64,000 nt of DNA from Poa pratensis (Eukaryota; Streptophyta; Magnoliopsida; Poales; Poaceae), in assembly GCA_947311845.1 (NCBI GenBank), contig CAMZMU010000063.1, positions 119,294,186 through 119,358,185 of the forward strand, written 5' to 3'. Shown here piece after piece: positions 21,435 to 32,743 of the stretch. The notes beneath the pieces were generated by a model. That model was not told where the DNA came from and made no database searches. It saw nothing but the letters and a program-made list of their open reading frames with translations. The translations under genes and the position numbers were made by a program. Numbering within the stretch: the first letter of the stretch is position 1; every line of letters starts with the position of its first letter.

Positions 21435-22120
21435 ATGTCGTTTAGAGAATTAGTGCACGATTCCACTTTTATATTCGATGGCACAAATTATGATGTTTGG
21501 AAAAATCGCATGCTTAATCTTTTTAGGGCCATGGGTCCAAATTATATTGAGAGCATTGTAGATGTGGGTTTTTCTCCTCCAAAGGATTCCCAAGAATTAT
21601 CTTTAGAGGATGAGAAAAACTCTCATCTCGATACTCAAGTATCTAATGGTCTCATTTGTGTTTTGAGCGATGTAGTTCTTGCTTCAATCATGCCTTTCCG
21701 GAATGCTCATGAGCTTTGGACCAAGCTTCAAGATAAATATGAAGTGTCCAACATTATTGAGGATGATTGTTGTCCCTCCACCTCCGGCCGTGATGAGCTC
21801 ACTTATTCTTCCACTTCACCAACATGTGATTTGTCACAAGGAAATGAAATGGTGAGTGGTGATAGAAATTGCATTGTTGATGGTGTATCTATTATTGACT
21901 ATACTTCATCTCTATCTCATTGCAACATTCTATCTTTGTACTTTAACACTTCTAGCACTCCAAATGTCTTACATGCTAGTGTTGATACTCCTCGCATATC
22001 ATGTATTAGTTGTTTAGCTAAATCTCATGATGATATGATTCCTATGTCTTGTTGCCATGAAAATAATGTTTCCATATCCTCTAGTGTTTGTGTGGCTAAC
22101 AATGTAGAGGAATCCCAACT
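21435..22120 (+). pseudogene. Copia gag fragment (UBN2/DUF4219-like N-terminus), truncated
   Basis: The ATG at 21435 lies 41 bp past the primer-binding site. The frame reads MSFRELVHDSTFIFDGTNYD, then WKNRMLNLFRAMG, then HELWTKLQDKYE. These are the features of the N-terminal gag domain of Copia elements, where a W-K-x-x-M motif and an LW-x-x-L motif are typical. It then continues as Ser/Thr/Cys-rich text. Near 22120 it runs into an unrelated retroelement lying in the opposite direction, so pol is absent. Not functional. Confidence 0.85.
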
Positions 22121-22632
22121 TTTGTTGTGCGGCTTGTTCTGCTGCTTCCGGCGGTGTGGGGGCTAAGCTGCCTGGTGGCATGCCCAGCCCTTCGTCTGCT
22201 TCTTTGGTCCTGTAGACCCCTTCCACGCGCCGATCTTCTACAGAGGGCGAGCCACTATCCACAGGGCCTCCGCATAGCCTTTCCTCAAGGACATACTCAA
22301 TGGATTGGCCTTCTTCGTCTTCGAGAGGCAGCGACTCGTGGTTGATAGATTCTTCTTCTTGGTCCACTGTTACCGCGACTCCTTCTGAGTCGCCATGTTG
22401 CGACGGATCCTCTGACTCGCCGCCAATGAAGCCGACGAAGACTTTGATGGATCCAAAGGGGATGACGTGGCCGGTCTCCAAGTAATCTGCTTCCGGCCCC
22501 CAGCTTGAATCGTCGATGAGGGGTGTGCCATTGACCGTGATGATACGGCCAACAACAAGATCTTCAGCTCCCTTCATGGATCCTGCGCGGAACGTGACGC
22601 TCTTGACCGCAGGCCCCACGGTGGGCGCCAAC
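22121..22632 (-). mobile_element. Internal-region fragment of a minus-strand LTR retrotransposon
   Basis: On the minus strand the primer-binding text TGGCGCCCACCGTGGGG (22614-22630) sits two bases inside the LTR end. It is followed by an open frame from an ATG near 22577 that continues to the truncation near 22121 (acidic, Pro/Glu-rich: GHVIPFGSIKVFVGFIGG, then DQEEESINHESLP). This looks like the start of a Gypsy-type internal domain. It is cut at the copia gag junction. Confidence 0.7.
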
Positions 22633-23148
22633 TGTCGTGGGTTTGTCACGTCAGGTGTCATAGATGACTTCGTATGTGTGGGATTATGCGAGTCAAGCAT
22701 CTCCGAGCTTGGGATCGCAGGAACAAAGATCAACACAGATTTACCCAGGTTCAGCCCCCTCAATGTGAGGTAAAAGACCTACTTCCTGCCTACCCTAGAT
22801 TGGTATTGATATGATAATCGAGGTGTTACAATGGAGGCGATCCGATCCGGTACTCGCCGTATGAGCTAGGGTTCGGGGCTTGATAGCTTGACCCGCTCTG
22901 AGTCCTGCGAGTCCTCTTTATATACACAGAGGCTCGCTAGGTTACAAAAGGAAACTTCCCCATAAGGAATACATCCACAGAGGCCTACTCGGAGACTACT
23001 TGGTCTTCACGTCCTCCGGGATGTGTCTTCTAGATCTTTCCCCTTATGGCGGTTCAATATTGGGCTCGCTCCCAAGTGGGCCTTCGTCCGTGCAAGTAAG
23101 TTAAGTCGCACTGGGCTGCGGGTTAATCCATAAAGTATTCCCCCGACA
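22633..23148 (-). mobile_element. 5' LTR of the minus-strand retrotransposon, 516 bp
   Basis: Bounded by TGTCGTGGG on the left and CCCCCGACA on the right (on its own strand TGTCGGGGG ... CCCACGACA), with the primer-binding site next to its inner end. It abuts position 23149, the middle of another LTR. The partner LTR is missing. Confidence 0.85.
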
Positions 23149-23588
23149 ACGGCCGCGACGGAACTTTTCGTGGAATATGATCGACCGTAATAGGGTTTTC
23201 GCGTCGCGGAGAATATATAGGCGAAGAGGCGGCGTCGGTGGCCGAGGGGGGCCACCACGCCATAGGGGGGCGCGGGCCCACCCTGGGCCGCGCCCTAGTG
23301 TGGCGTGGCCCCCTGGTGGGTCTGCTCCGACTCCCCTTTGGACTCCGTGATCTCCTCGTGATATTATTGACGATGTCTTTTGTTTCGTCCAATTCCGAGA
23401 ATATTTCCTTAATAGATTTTCTGAAACCAAAAACAGCAGAAAACAGGGAACTGGCACTGTGGCATCTTGTTAATAGGTTAGTCCCAGAAAATGCATAAAA
23501 ATGATATAAAGTATAGCCAAAACATGTAGCAATTGATATAATAACAGCATGGAACATCAAAAATTATAGATACGTTTGAGACGTATCA
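23149..23588 (-). mobile_element. 3' LTR (truncated) of a TGATACGTC-type retrotransposon
   Basis: 440 bp that appear identical to 28635-29074. On the minus strand it starts TGATACGTCTCAAACGTATC. The other roughly 1.1 kb of this LTR is missing, replaced by the 22633-23148 LTR. A polypurine-like GCTTGGGGATGC lies just inside (23589-23603). Confidence 0.9.
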
Positions 23589-26500
23589 AGCATCCCCAAG
23601 CTTAGTTCCTGCTCGTCCTCGAGTAGGTAAACGATAAAAACAGATAATTTTTGAAGTGACATGCTACCAACACAATCTTTGATCAAATAACAATGTAATG
23701 CACATGATCTGAATGAAGTGATCCAAGCCAATGGTCTATAGTTTGCAAGCAAGTAAATAAAGAGTAAACATAAGTGATCACACAAGTGCAAACTTTCATG
23801 AATAATACTATAAAACATTTAGAGATATAATAGTCTAACATAATAGTTAGCTCACAGCAGCAATAATTCTCAACATGAAAGTGTTTGTATCAACACAAAG
23901 GAAGATAATAGCTTCAGCTTTGCTTCAACTTTCAACATGTATATCATATAGATAATGTCAATGCAAAGAATATGATCAACCAAACACAAAGTTATGTAAA
24001 AACTGTTATACTGGAGTTGACAATGATGTTTGCTTAAGTAGACAGAAAGAAGTGGGAAAACTGACTCAACATAAAAGTAAAAGAATGGCCCTTCGCAGAG
24101 GGAAGCAGGGATTAACATCATGTGCTAGAGCTGTAGTTCCCGAAGGCATATAGAGAGCATAAAATATTGTTTTGTAAGGTAATGGTGTATACAGGTGTCA
24201 ACAAATCAAATAGCAGGTACTTGTCATCTTCCATGGCTAACTAACTTTTAGAGCGGTTCCGAGAGTTTTTAGGACTGCACTTGTAACAAGCACTTATTGG
24301 TGACACTCCTCCCAACCATTTACTTTCCACAAACCATGGCTAACCGAATCCTCGGGTGCCCACCAACATTCACCATGGAGGAGTGTCTATTTATTTATTT
24401 ATAGGGTGGACTAACCAGCTCTTTAATGCAAAATAAAAGGTGGAGAAGCAGATGAAGCTGCCAATCCTTGTAAATTAATTAGCATGGAAGATGACAAATC
24501 TCACTACTACGTCCTTATGAGCTTTTCAAGTAGTGACACAAAAAGGAAATTGTTTTGAGTAGTTAGTAGATAGCACATGAAGAAATTTACTTGGAATGGT
24601 GAAAACACCACATAATAGGTAGGTATGGTGGACACAGGTGGCATGGATTTGGCTCAAGGTTTTGGATGTACAAGAAGCATTCCCTCTTAGTACAGAGTTT
24701 AGGCTAGCAAGGTTATTATAAGCAAACATCATTATCAACTGGAATAGCAAGAGTGTACATAAAACACAAGGTTTGACGAACCATAGACTCCCACTGTCTT
24801 CCTTGTTAACACATAGCCTTCATCCAAAAATTATCTAGACTACTATGGACTTCCAATTATGCAACAGATTATTATAGCAGAAAATCCTTATAGTAGTTCT
24901 TCATTAATAGCCATTACTTACATGATGCACAAGCTTAAACATTAATTACTTGACAGCTCAAAACAATTGGCAAGCATCAAATTACTCAAGACAACGATCT
25001 AAAAAGATTCATGTAAGCATTTTATACCACTACCACATGCATAGCATTTTTCTGGTCCAACCAAACACCAATCAACTTATTTGACAACTCTCCAAACAGA
25101 TATAAGTGAAGCAAGAGAGTACTTTCTTCAAAAGAAACTGAAGCTCTAACAAGAGATACATGAAAAACTGAGAGCTAACAGCAATAACAGCAACTAGACA
25201 GGAATACTCAACAAGTATAAGTGAAGCACAAGAGTATTCTAATGAAAAAGTGGAGCGTGTCTCTCTCCCAAACATGAATACTAGGATCCAACAAGTATAG
25301 CACAGCAAACAAAACAAAACAAACTGAAAACAAAAACACACTGACGCTCCAAGGAAGAGTACACTAGCATGAAGCAATAAAAATATAGCACCATTAGAGA
25401 TGACCTGATAATTTGTAGATGAAGAAGGGGATGCCTTGGGCATCCCCAAGCTTAGATGCTTGAGTCTTCTTGAAATATGCTGGGGAGGTAAGCCTCCCCA
25501 AGCTTAAGCTCTTCACTCTTCTTGATCATGTAATATCATTCTCCTCTATCAACACTTGAAAACTTCCTTCACACCAAAACTTAACAGCTTTTCTCATTAG
25601 CAGGTTAGTGCACTAAAAGATAATACTTCAAAGTTCTAGCAAAGACAAAACTCACAAGCCAACTATTTTAAACATTAGCCACTGTTACTAGGCTCAAGTG
25701 GGCACTTTTACACGAAAAGAAACCACTTAAAAACTTGTAAAAGAGAGAATGCAAAATAAAAGACAGAATCTGTCAAACCAGAACAGTCTGTAATGACGAA
25801 TTTTTTCGAGGCACTTACGATGCTCAGATGAAAACTTTTGAAATAATGAAAGTTGCGTAACATCATCAGGAACATGCACAAAAAGTTTCAGCATTTTTCG
25901 ATTTTTTCTGATTTTCTACTGAATTAAACGGTGACGAACAGCAATCTGTCCAATGCAGTCCCGAAAATAAATACCAACTTTGCATTAGTAACTCTCCTTG
26001 GCACAACAAAACAGCAAATAAAAGATACAAAGGAGTTGCTACAGAGGTAAACAAGCATCCTTGACTAATACTGAAAATAAAATATAATGGGTTGCCTCCC
26101 AAAAGCGCTTTCTTTTAATGCCTTTTAGCTAGGCTAGAAGATTTTAATGATGCTCTCATAAGAATAAGAGTTGAAAAACAAAAGAGAGCATCAAGAGGCA
26201 ATATCAAACACATTTAAGTCTAACCCACTTCTATGCAAAGGAATCTTGTAACAAAAAAATTATTGAAGCATAAAGCAACTAGCATAGAAAGATGAAACAA
26301 ATATAGCTTCAAAACTTTCAACATAAAGAGAGGTGTTTTAGTGACTTGAAAACTTTTACAACCATATTTTCCTCTCTCATAATAACTTTCAGTAGCATCA
26401 TGAACAAACTCAACAATATAACTATCACATAAAGCATGCTTTTCATGATCTACAAACACATAATTTTTATTAAGCTCTAAAACAGTGGGGTTATCAAACC

Positions 26501-27502
26501 CACTTTTGACAATAGTAGTATAATAATATCATTAGCCAATATAGGACCATCATCAAGAGCATTATCATATATAACATTAGGGAGCACATTTTTACTTTCT
26601 GCAATTTCCTTTTCTTGAGTCAAGGAGCTGTTTTTTCAAATTTATCAAAAGAGATATTTCAATAGAATCATGACATTCAACAATATAGCATTTTTCCTCC
26701 TTAGTGGCATGGAGGGTAATCATATAATGTAAGAGTTAAAGAGTTACTATCATTAGAAGGTAGATCCTCCTTTTGTTCTCACTCTCTCCTCTTTTTCATC
26801 CAATGAGATCAGTTTTAGCAATTTCTTCTCCATAGGTCCTGAAAGAAGCAAGTTGTTCTGGAGAATAAGTTTTCTCAAGAAATTTAGTGATATAAGGATT
26901 GTCATTATAATATTCAAGGCAATAACCAAGTATAGAAATTCTCAGTTTATAAGGAGATCATCATTTGAATATAACCAGCAATTTCATAGCACCCTTAAAA
27001 ACAAAAATTCTTCAATTTGTCAAGATTACCAAAGTCATAATTTCCTTTAGCATAAGCAGCCAAGTTTCATTATCATTATAATCACATTGGAAAGGGAGGT
27101 GTTTATGCCTTCTACAACATAAAGATTCATTAAAGCAGTAGGATTCATCATAAGTAGAGCACAAGTTTTAGCAAAATAATTCAATCTACTTATTTGTTCC
27201 CATAATATTTCCCTTTTTGAGACAAGCGGTATTCCTTATAATTATGTTGTTCCTCCGCGAACCCACTTAGCCAATAAGATTTTGTTCAAAAGAGAAGACA
27301 TTGATAGCAAATAAATAACTAGACATAATAACAAACCGAAATAAACTAGATGCAAGAAACTAATTTTTTTTGGGTTTTTGATTTTTAACAGCAAGCAAAA
27401 CAAAACTAAAACAAGACAAAAAACAAAGTAAAGAGATTGGAACTGAGAGACTCCCCTTTCCAATAGCCTCCAAGTCCCCGGCAACGGCGCCAGAAAACAG
27501 CT
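23589..27502 (-). mobile_element. Internal domain of the TGATACGTC-type element, no gag-pol
   Basis: 3.9 kb of AT-rich DNA without any gag, protease, reverse transcriptase, RNase H or integrase frame; the longest frames (such as 25072-25449 minus) are hydrophobic noise. Typical text of the non-coding parts of such elements is present (CATCCCCAAGCTTAG twice, near 23584 and 25440, and GGTTGCCTCCCAAAAGCGC near 26090). The primer-binding site on the minus strand is TGGCGCCGTTGCCGGGGA (27475-27492). This is a non-autonomous element that must have used proteins supplied in trans. Confidence 0.8.
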
Positions 27503-29074
27503 TGATGGCTACGTGTTGGTGAACCCCAAGAGGAAGGTTATGATGTAGACAGCAGAAGTTTTCCCTTGAATAATCTACCCAAGGTTTAATCACCAGTAGG
27601 ACTTGACGATCTATCGGAAGGTTGTTGATGTTGACTCCCCCTGGCGCTAGGGAGCTTGCACCAACGTGGAATCTGCACAGACACAAACCAGAACTTTGCC
27701 CAACACGAAACAGAGAGGTTGTCAATCTCTCCGGTCTTGCAGAAACAAAGAGTTAAACGTATGGTGTGGAAAACAGCAGGAAAAACAGCAAGTAACAGGA
27801 AACAGATGATTGCAGCAGGTTGTGTAAACAGTATGAGGAAATTGGACCAGGGTCCACAGTTCACTAGTGGTGTCTCTCTCAGAACAGATAACTAGCATGT
27901 TGGGTAAACAAATTACAGCTGGGCAATTGACAAATAGAGAGGGCATAACAATGCAATACATGCCAAGATGTCTACTATGAAATCTAGTTGGGCATTACAA
28001 CAAAGTACATAGACCGTTATTCCAACCGCATCTATGCCTAAATAATCCACCTTCAAGGCAGCATCCGCATCCTGTTCAGTATTAAGTTGCTAACAACAGA
28101 TTATTGCATGAAGTAAAGTGTGTAATGTAATCAATACAAGTGCCCTTGGACACTGCACCAATGTTTTATCCCTAGTAGCAACAGCACATCTACCATCTTA
28201 GACCTTTCTGTCACTGATCCAGATATCTAGAGACTGAACCCACTATCGAGCATAAATACCCCCTCTTGGAGTCACAAGCATCTACTTGGCCAAAGCATCT
28301 ACTAGCAACGGAGAGCATGCAAGATCAAGAGCACATAGATAAACAACTTGAATAAACATGGTATCAATATTCATCGGATCCCAGCAAACACAACATCTAG
28401 CATTACAATAAGATGATCTTGATCATGTTAGGCAGCTCACAAGATCTAAACATGGAGGCACAAGGTAGAGAGACAACCATCTAGCTACTGCTATGGACCC
28501 GTAGTCCAGGGGTGGACTACTCACGCATCACTCCGGAGGCAGGCATGGTGATGTAGAGCCCTCCGGTGATGATCTCCCCTCCGGCAGGGTGCCGGGAAGA
28601 GCTTCAGAACTCCTCCGATCTGAGATTGACGATGACGGCCGCGACGGAACTTTTCGTGGAATATGATCGACCGTAATAGGGTTTTCGCGTCGCGGAGAAT
28701 ATATAGGCGAAGAGGCGGCGTCGGTGGCCGAGGGGGGCCACCACGCCATAGGGGGGCGCGGGCCCACCCTGGGCCGCGCCCTAGTGTGGCGTGGCCCCCT
28801 GGTGGGTCTGCTCCGACTCCCCTTTGGACTCCGTGATCTCCTCGTGATATTATTGACGATGTCTTTTGTTTCGTCCAATTCCGAGAATATTTCCTTAATA
28901 GATTTTCTGAAACCAAAAACAGCAGAAAACAGGGAACTGGCACTGTGGCATCTTGTTAATAGGTTAGTCCCAGAAAATGCATAAAAATGATATAAAGTAT
29001 AGCCAAAACATGTAGCAATTGATATAATAACAGCATGGAACATCAAAAATTATAGATACGTTTGAGACGTATCA
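27503..29074 (-). mobile_element. 5' LTR (complete) of the TGATACGTC-type element, 1572 bp
   Basis: On the minus strand begins TGATACGTCTCAAACGTATC at 29074 and ends ...GCCATCA at 27503, ten bases before the primer-binding site. TG...CA ends are intact. The 440 bp shared with the other LTR look unchanged, which implies a recent insertion. Open frames in it (such as 28528-29046 minus) are duplicated in the other LTR and are not genes. Confidence 0.88.
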
Positions 29075-29236
29075 ATATCTCTTAAATAATCTTTCAAAAA
29101 AATTACTAAGGTCCTCACTAACAGATTAGGCAGTATTATGGGGCCCATTACACTAATACATTAGGCAGTATTATGGGCTCATTTTAAACAAGCAGAAAAC
29201 AACAACTAGATTTACGCACTAGGTTAATAGGTTATT

Positions 29237-29330
29237 CAAAAAAAGATATAAAACTATAAAAATGATGAATTGTATGATAATAGCATGGATCAATCAATAA
29301 TTATATATACGTTTGAGATGTATCAGTATA
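29237..29330 (-). mobile_element. Fragment of a second, related LTR (TGATACATC type)
   Basis: On the minus strand it reads TGATACATCTCAAACGTATA from 29330 inward, then text parallel to the start of the neighbouring LTR (GATCCATGCTATTATCATA). It is diverged from it, so it is a remnant of an older element of the same superfamily. Confidence 0.7.
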
Positions 29331-29902
29331 TCGCGCAACATTCGGTGTTGTCCTCTATAGTAGATCCTTCTGGTGTTGAATTTGATCTAACTTTGGTGAT
29401 TGGCAGAATCACGGGAACCACAAGCATTGCCTAAATATGCCACCTCTACACCCTCATGCATCCCATGCACTTACGCGGTGTCCAGTCCTCGTCCCTGGGA
29501 TCATTCATTGCCCAACACTGATTGTTGTCCTCTCCAAGGTCTAACCGGTGTTCAACGGGGTCTAAGCCCGAAAATGGGAAGATGTAATCACGATACTTCC
29601 ACTGCCACCACGACCATCATAGGAGCGTTATCGGAATCTGCCTACGACATAACCACAGCCAACTGCATTGTTGAAATTTGTGCCAACATAAAAAGCACCA
29701 CCTTTGCAACCCCTGTCTTTGGGCAAATAGGGCAGCTGCAAGGAAGATGGTGCCCCGACAGCCTCCGGCCTCCACGGCATCCCCTCCACTGCTGGCGCCA
29801 CCCAGGCCAGCGAGCCGGCTCTCCTGTCGCCCCTGGTCCCGCGGTTGGCCGCGACCGCCTTTTTGATCTGGTTTGCAGCATGTTCGCTTGTTTTGCTAGC
29901 TA
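29331..29902. other. Unassigned, partly GC-rich segment
   Basis: An open frame (29400-29936) runs through, with no recognised domain. An 18-bp string GCAGCTGCAAGGAAGATG at 29732-29749 repeats 17963-17980, just left of the retrotransposon nest. Possibly the continuation of the GC-rich segment at 17600-17980. Confidence 0.35.
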
Positions 29903-30147
29903 CTCTCTCCGTTTTAAATACTCCTTCCGTCCATAAAAGGATGTCTTAACTTTGTCCAAACATGCATGCATGTGCATGCATGTTTGGACAAAGTTGTGAC
30001 ATCTTTTTATGAACGGAGAGAGTATAAGTTGTTTTAGCCTTTAACCAGATTCACATGTGTATAAATGTATCTAGACACATGTTAGTGTGTATATTCACTC
30101 ATTTTAGTATACATCTGAACCACATGGTAAACATCGAACAGAGCGAG
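29903..30147. mobile_element. Stowaway-type MITE, interrupted by another MITE
   Basis: Left end TA-CTCTCTCCGTTTTAAA, right end ACAGAGCGAG-TA. Inner text such as GTATCTAGACACATGTTAGTG and ATTCACTCATTTTAGT is typical of a common wheat Stowaway family. TA flanks are at 29901-29902 and 30148-30149. A second MITE sits at 29921-30022; without it the element is about 141 bp. Confidence 0.8.
29921..30022. mobile_element. Stowaway-type MITE nested in the previous one, 102 bp
   Basis: Ends CTCCTTCCGTCCATAAAAGG and ...TTTTTATGAACGGAGAGAG, flanked by TA (29919-29920 and 30023-30024). It forms a nearly perfect hairpin around TGCATGCATG. Confidence 0.88.
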
Positions 30148-30149
30148 TA

Positions 30150-30625
30150 TATAGCTAGCTAGCTAGCTAGAGCTGTCGCTCCTCCCGTGTTCTATGGTTT
30201 CCTAGCTAGCTTTTTCTCCCGCTTCGTATTTTCATTTTATTAATCTTGCTGTTGTTTAGCTTTTGGATTTGTTTGCGGGTAGAAATTTCACATTCAATTT
30301 ATACATTTTTTTGTTGCAAGTACACGCGAAAATTTCAAACTACACTTATTTGTGTCGGGAATTTTGTTTGGAAGTGCAAATGGATTTTTAGCAGTACATT
30401 TTTGGTCGCCGATGACCTCCACTGACGGAAATCGAGTTCGCCGTCCGACCACCGTCAGATGTGCCTCACTCCCTGTGCACCGTCAGATCTTATGTTTGGT
30501 GCCTAATCCTCCTTACGCCAAACAAGCGGTACGGCCTCTCTATTGAAACTGAATTAGTAGCTACATTTTTTGAATTATATGATATATAGTTTGTTATATA
30601 TTGAATGTGTTTTTGGTGCATGTAG
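30150..30625. other. Intergenic/intronic DNA upstream of the terpene synthase remnant
   Basis: Contains a (TAGC)n microsatellite at about 30151-30170. No terpene synthase exon is found in it, so the 5' part of that gene is missing from this position. Confidence 0.4.
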
Positions 30626-31437
30626 TTCCAGTCATCATCTGCATACTACCTCAGAGAGGCCAAATGGTCGAACGAAAAGTATGCGCCGAGCTTCAGTGAG
30701 CACTTGGATGTGTCAGATTAGTCTGAGAAGTATCATACACTAGTATCATTCATATGATACTAGTCTATGTTACTACCTCCATAGTGGGTAGTAACATATG
30801 TGTTGTATTATATAATCATGCATTTAATAGGCTATAGACTCATCTTGTCTCGAAATCCGTTATGTTACGGTATCTATCTATGATACCACCATCATCTCTC
30901 TCCTTATTAATTGCAGTGACACGTCAGCTTTTTGCCAACATGGCATGCATGATATTACCTATGATACTCCACTATGGCTAGTCTCAGTCATGTCTTCAGG
31001 CTTCCTGACGCATGCACTCGTGCTACTCATGGGTGTGGGTAATGAGGCGAGCAAGGAGGCATTCGACTGGGCAGCTGCCGTACCAGATGTGGTCAGCGCG
31101 AGCGGTTCTGTTGCTCGCTTTCTCAACGACATCGCCTCGTACAAGTTGGGGAAAAGAAAGAAGAAGGATGTGGCAAGCTCGGTGGAATGCTACATCAAGG
31201 AGAAAGGCGTGACCGGGGAGGAGGCCTTGGAAGTTATCGCCGGACTGGCGGAGGACGCCTGGAGGATGATCAACCAGGCGTGCATGGAGATTGATCATGT
31301 GTTGTTTCCAGCTGCGCTGCTGGTGGTAAACCTGACCAGGACGCTGGAGGTCATATATCTTGGCGGCAGGGACGGGTACAGCTTTCGCGGCGACATCAAA
31401 AGCATCGTCAACGCGCTCTTCCTCAAGCCCCTTTAAG
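30626..31437 (+). pseudogene. Terpene synthase (sesquiterpene synthase-like) C-terminal remnant
   Basis: After an acceptor (TGTAG|TTCCAG) the frame reads YYLREAKWSNEKYAPSFSEH, typical of the helix ahead of the last exon. After a MITE insertion it continues [15 protein letters not shown], then [36 protein letters not shown] and [15 protein letters not shown], ending at TAA 31434-31436. This is the alpha-domain C-terminus of plant TPS enzymes (diphosphate ionisation and cyclisation). The second metal-binding NSE/DTE motif region ([10 protein letters not shown]) lacks the usual final Glu. The DDxxD exon and everything 5' are absent, so it cannot be functional. Without the MITE the exon is in frame. 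Confidence 0.85.
30716..30983. mobile_element. MITE (GACTAGCC-ended) inserted in the terpene synthase exon, 268 bp
   Basis: Left end GATTAGTCTGAG, right end CCACTATGGCTAGTC (inverted GACTAGCCATAGTGG), flanked by TCA (30713-30715 and 30984-30986). Internal text with GTTACTACCTCCATAGTGG and TTATAGACTCATCTTG belongs to a MITE common in Triticeae. Removing it plus one TCA restores the terpene synthase frame across the junction, which fixes the borders. Confidence 0.85.
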
Positions 31438-32672
31438 TTTTTTTATAGAAAATGGGAGAATCCACAGCCTCTGCATCGATCGATGCACACAGCTTTTTAT
31501 TGCAAAGTTTATGAGAATCTCAGAGTTTACAAATCATGGATCACAAAGTGGTGATACATGGATCAACCAGCGAAAGAAAGACAACATAAGACCACTAGCC
31601 ATCTCGAAGTCGTCTAGTATGCTGCCAGATAGCCCGGGAGAAGAACTCCTCTGCGACCGTCAGGAGCCGGGTAGAACCAGTAACCATAAGATCTCGCTGG
31701 TCCTGGGGCAAAAGGTACGCCCATAGCTAAATCCAGTGTGCTGTCATCTGGATAACCTGCATAATGTGAAAATTCAAGTTTCTATTAAAAACAAGATTAT
31801 TTCGACAGTTCCAAATAGACCAACAAATAGCTGAAACGCTAATACGAATTCTAGCCTTGGTCTTATTATCAATGCCATTCAACCAATTCTCAAACATATT
31901 TGTGATATTAGTTGGAGGTGGAATATTATATGTGGTAAAAACCACACGCCATATAAGTTTTGCAAAAGGCAAGAGATGAAAAGATGTTCGATTGTCTCCT
32001 CCGAGGCCCGAGCCACAAAAAGAGCATTTCGTGCATCCCTTCCAATTTCTCTTAGCTAGGTTATCCTTAGTAAGCAAGACTTTTTTGTTTAGGAGCCACA
32101 TAAAGATCTTTATTTTTAGTGGGATTTTTAATTTCCACAAATACTTGTGAAGATAAACAGTATGTCCATTCATCAAATCTTCATACATAGACTTGACAGT
32201 GAACTTACCATTAGTCGTTAATTTCCAAACGAACTTATCATTCTGGTCTGACAAAACAATTTCCATTAATCGAAGACATAAATGAGACCATGCCTCCCAT
32301 TTATCTCCAAGTAAAGCCCTTCTAAAACTCATATTTAGAGGGGGGCGCATTAGCTAACACATCGTGTACAAGAACATTTTTCCGTTGAGCTATACTATAA
32401 AGAGATGGATATTGGTTCATTAAAGGAGTGTCCTCTAACCAAGTATCTTCCCAAAACCTGGTTGACATTCCGTTTCCAATTTGAAAATGACCTCTATTAA
32501 AAAACTCTTCTTTAGCCCGCAGCAGTCCCTTCCAAAATGGTGAATCTGTTGGGCAAATTTCAACTTGAGCTAACGTTTTGCTTTGAAGGTATTTATTGTG
32601 TAGCAACTCCTGCCACATCCCTTCTTCATTTAATAGTTTATATAGTCATTTGCTAAGTAAACATTTATTTTT
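31438..32672 (-). mobile_element. 5'-truncated LINE, minus strand
   Basis: Minus-strand frames 32618-32322 and 32350-31727 (one frameshift) encode the C-terminal part of a LINE reverse-transcriptase polyprotein. They include WQELLHNKYL, SPFWKGLLRAKEEF and GNGMSTRFWEDTWL, then a zinc-binding zf-RVT region (KIFMWLLNKKVLL, CSFCG). The 3' end on the minus strand is the T run at 31438-31444. A 15-bp target duplication TCAAGCCCCTTTAAG lies at 31423-31437 and 32673-32687. The target includes the stop codon of the terpene synthase. Endonuclease and most of the reverse transcriptase are missing. Confidence 0.92.
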
Positions 32673-32743
32673 TCAAGCCCCTTTAAGTACGTATACGTTA
32701 GTTGGAACATTCTAATTAATAAGGTTTTTGTCTCATGTCGTAT

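Noticed and set aside
22300..22773. Plus-strand frames inside the minus-strand retroelement
   Set aside because: They run opposite to the element's own gag-like frame and across its LTR border.
23101..29046. Minus-strand frames of 118-172 codons near 23.1-23.6 and 28.5-29.0 kb
   Set aside because: They are the same LTR sequence twice; LTRs of this type do not code for protein.
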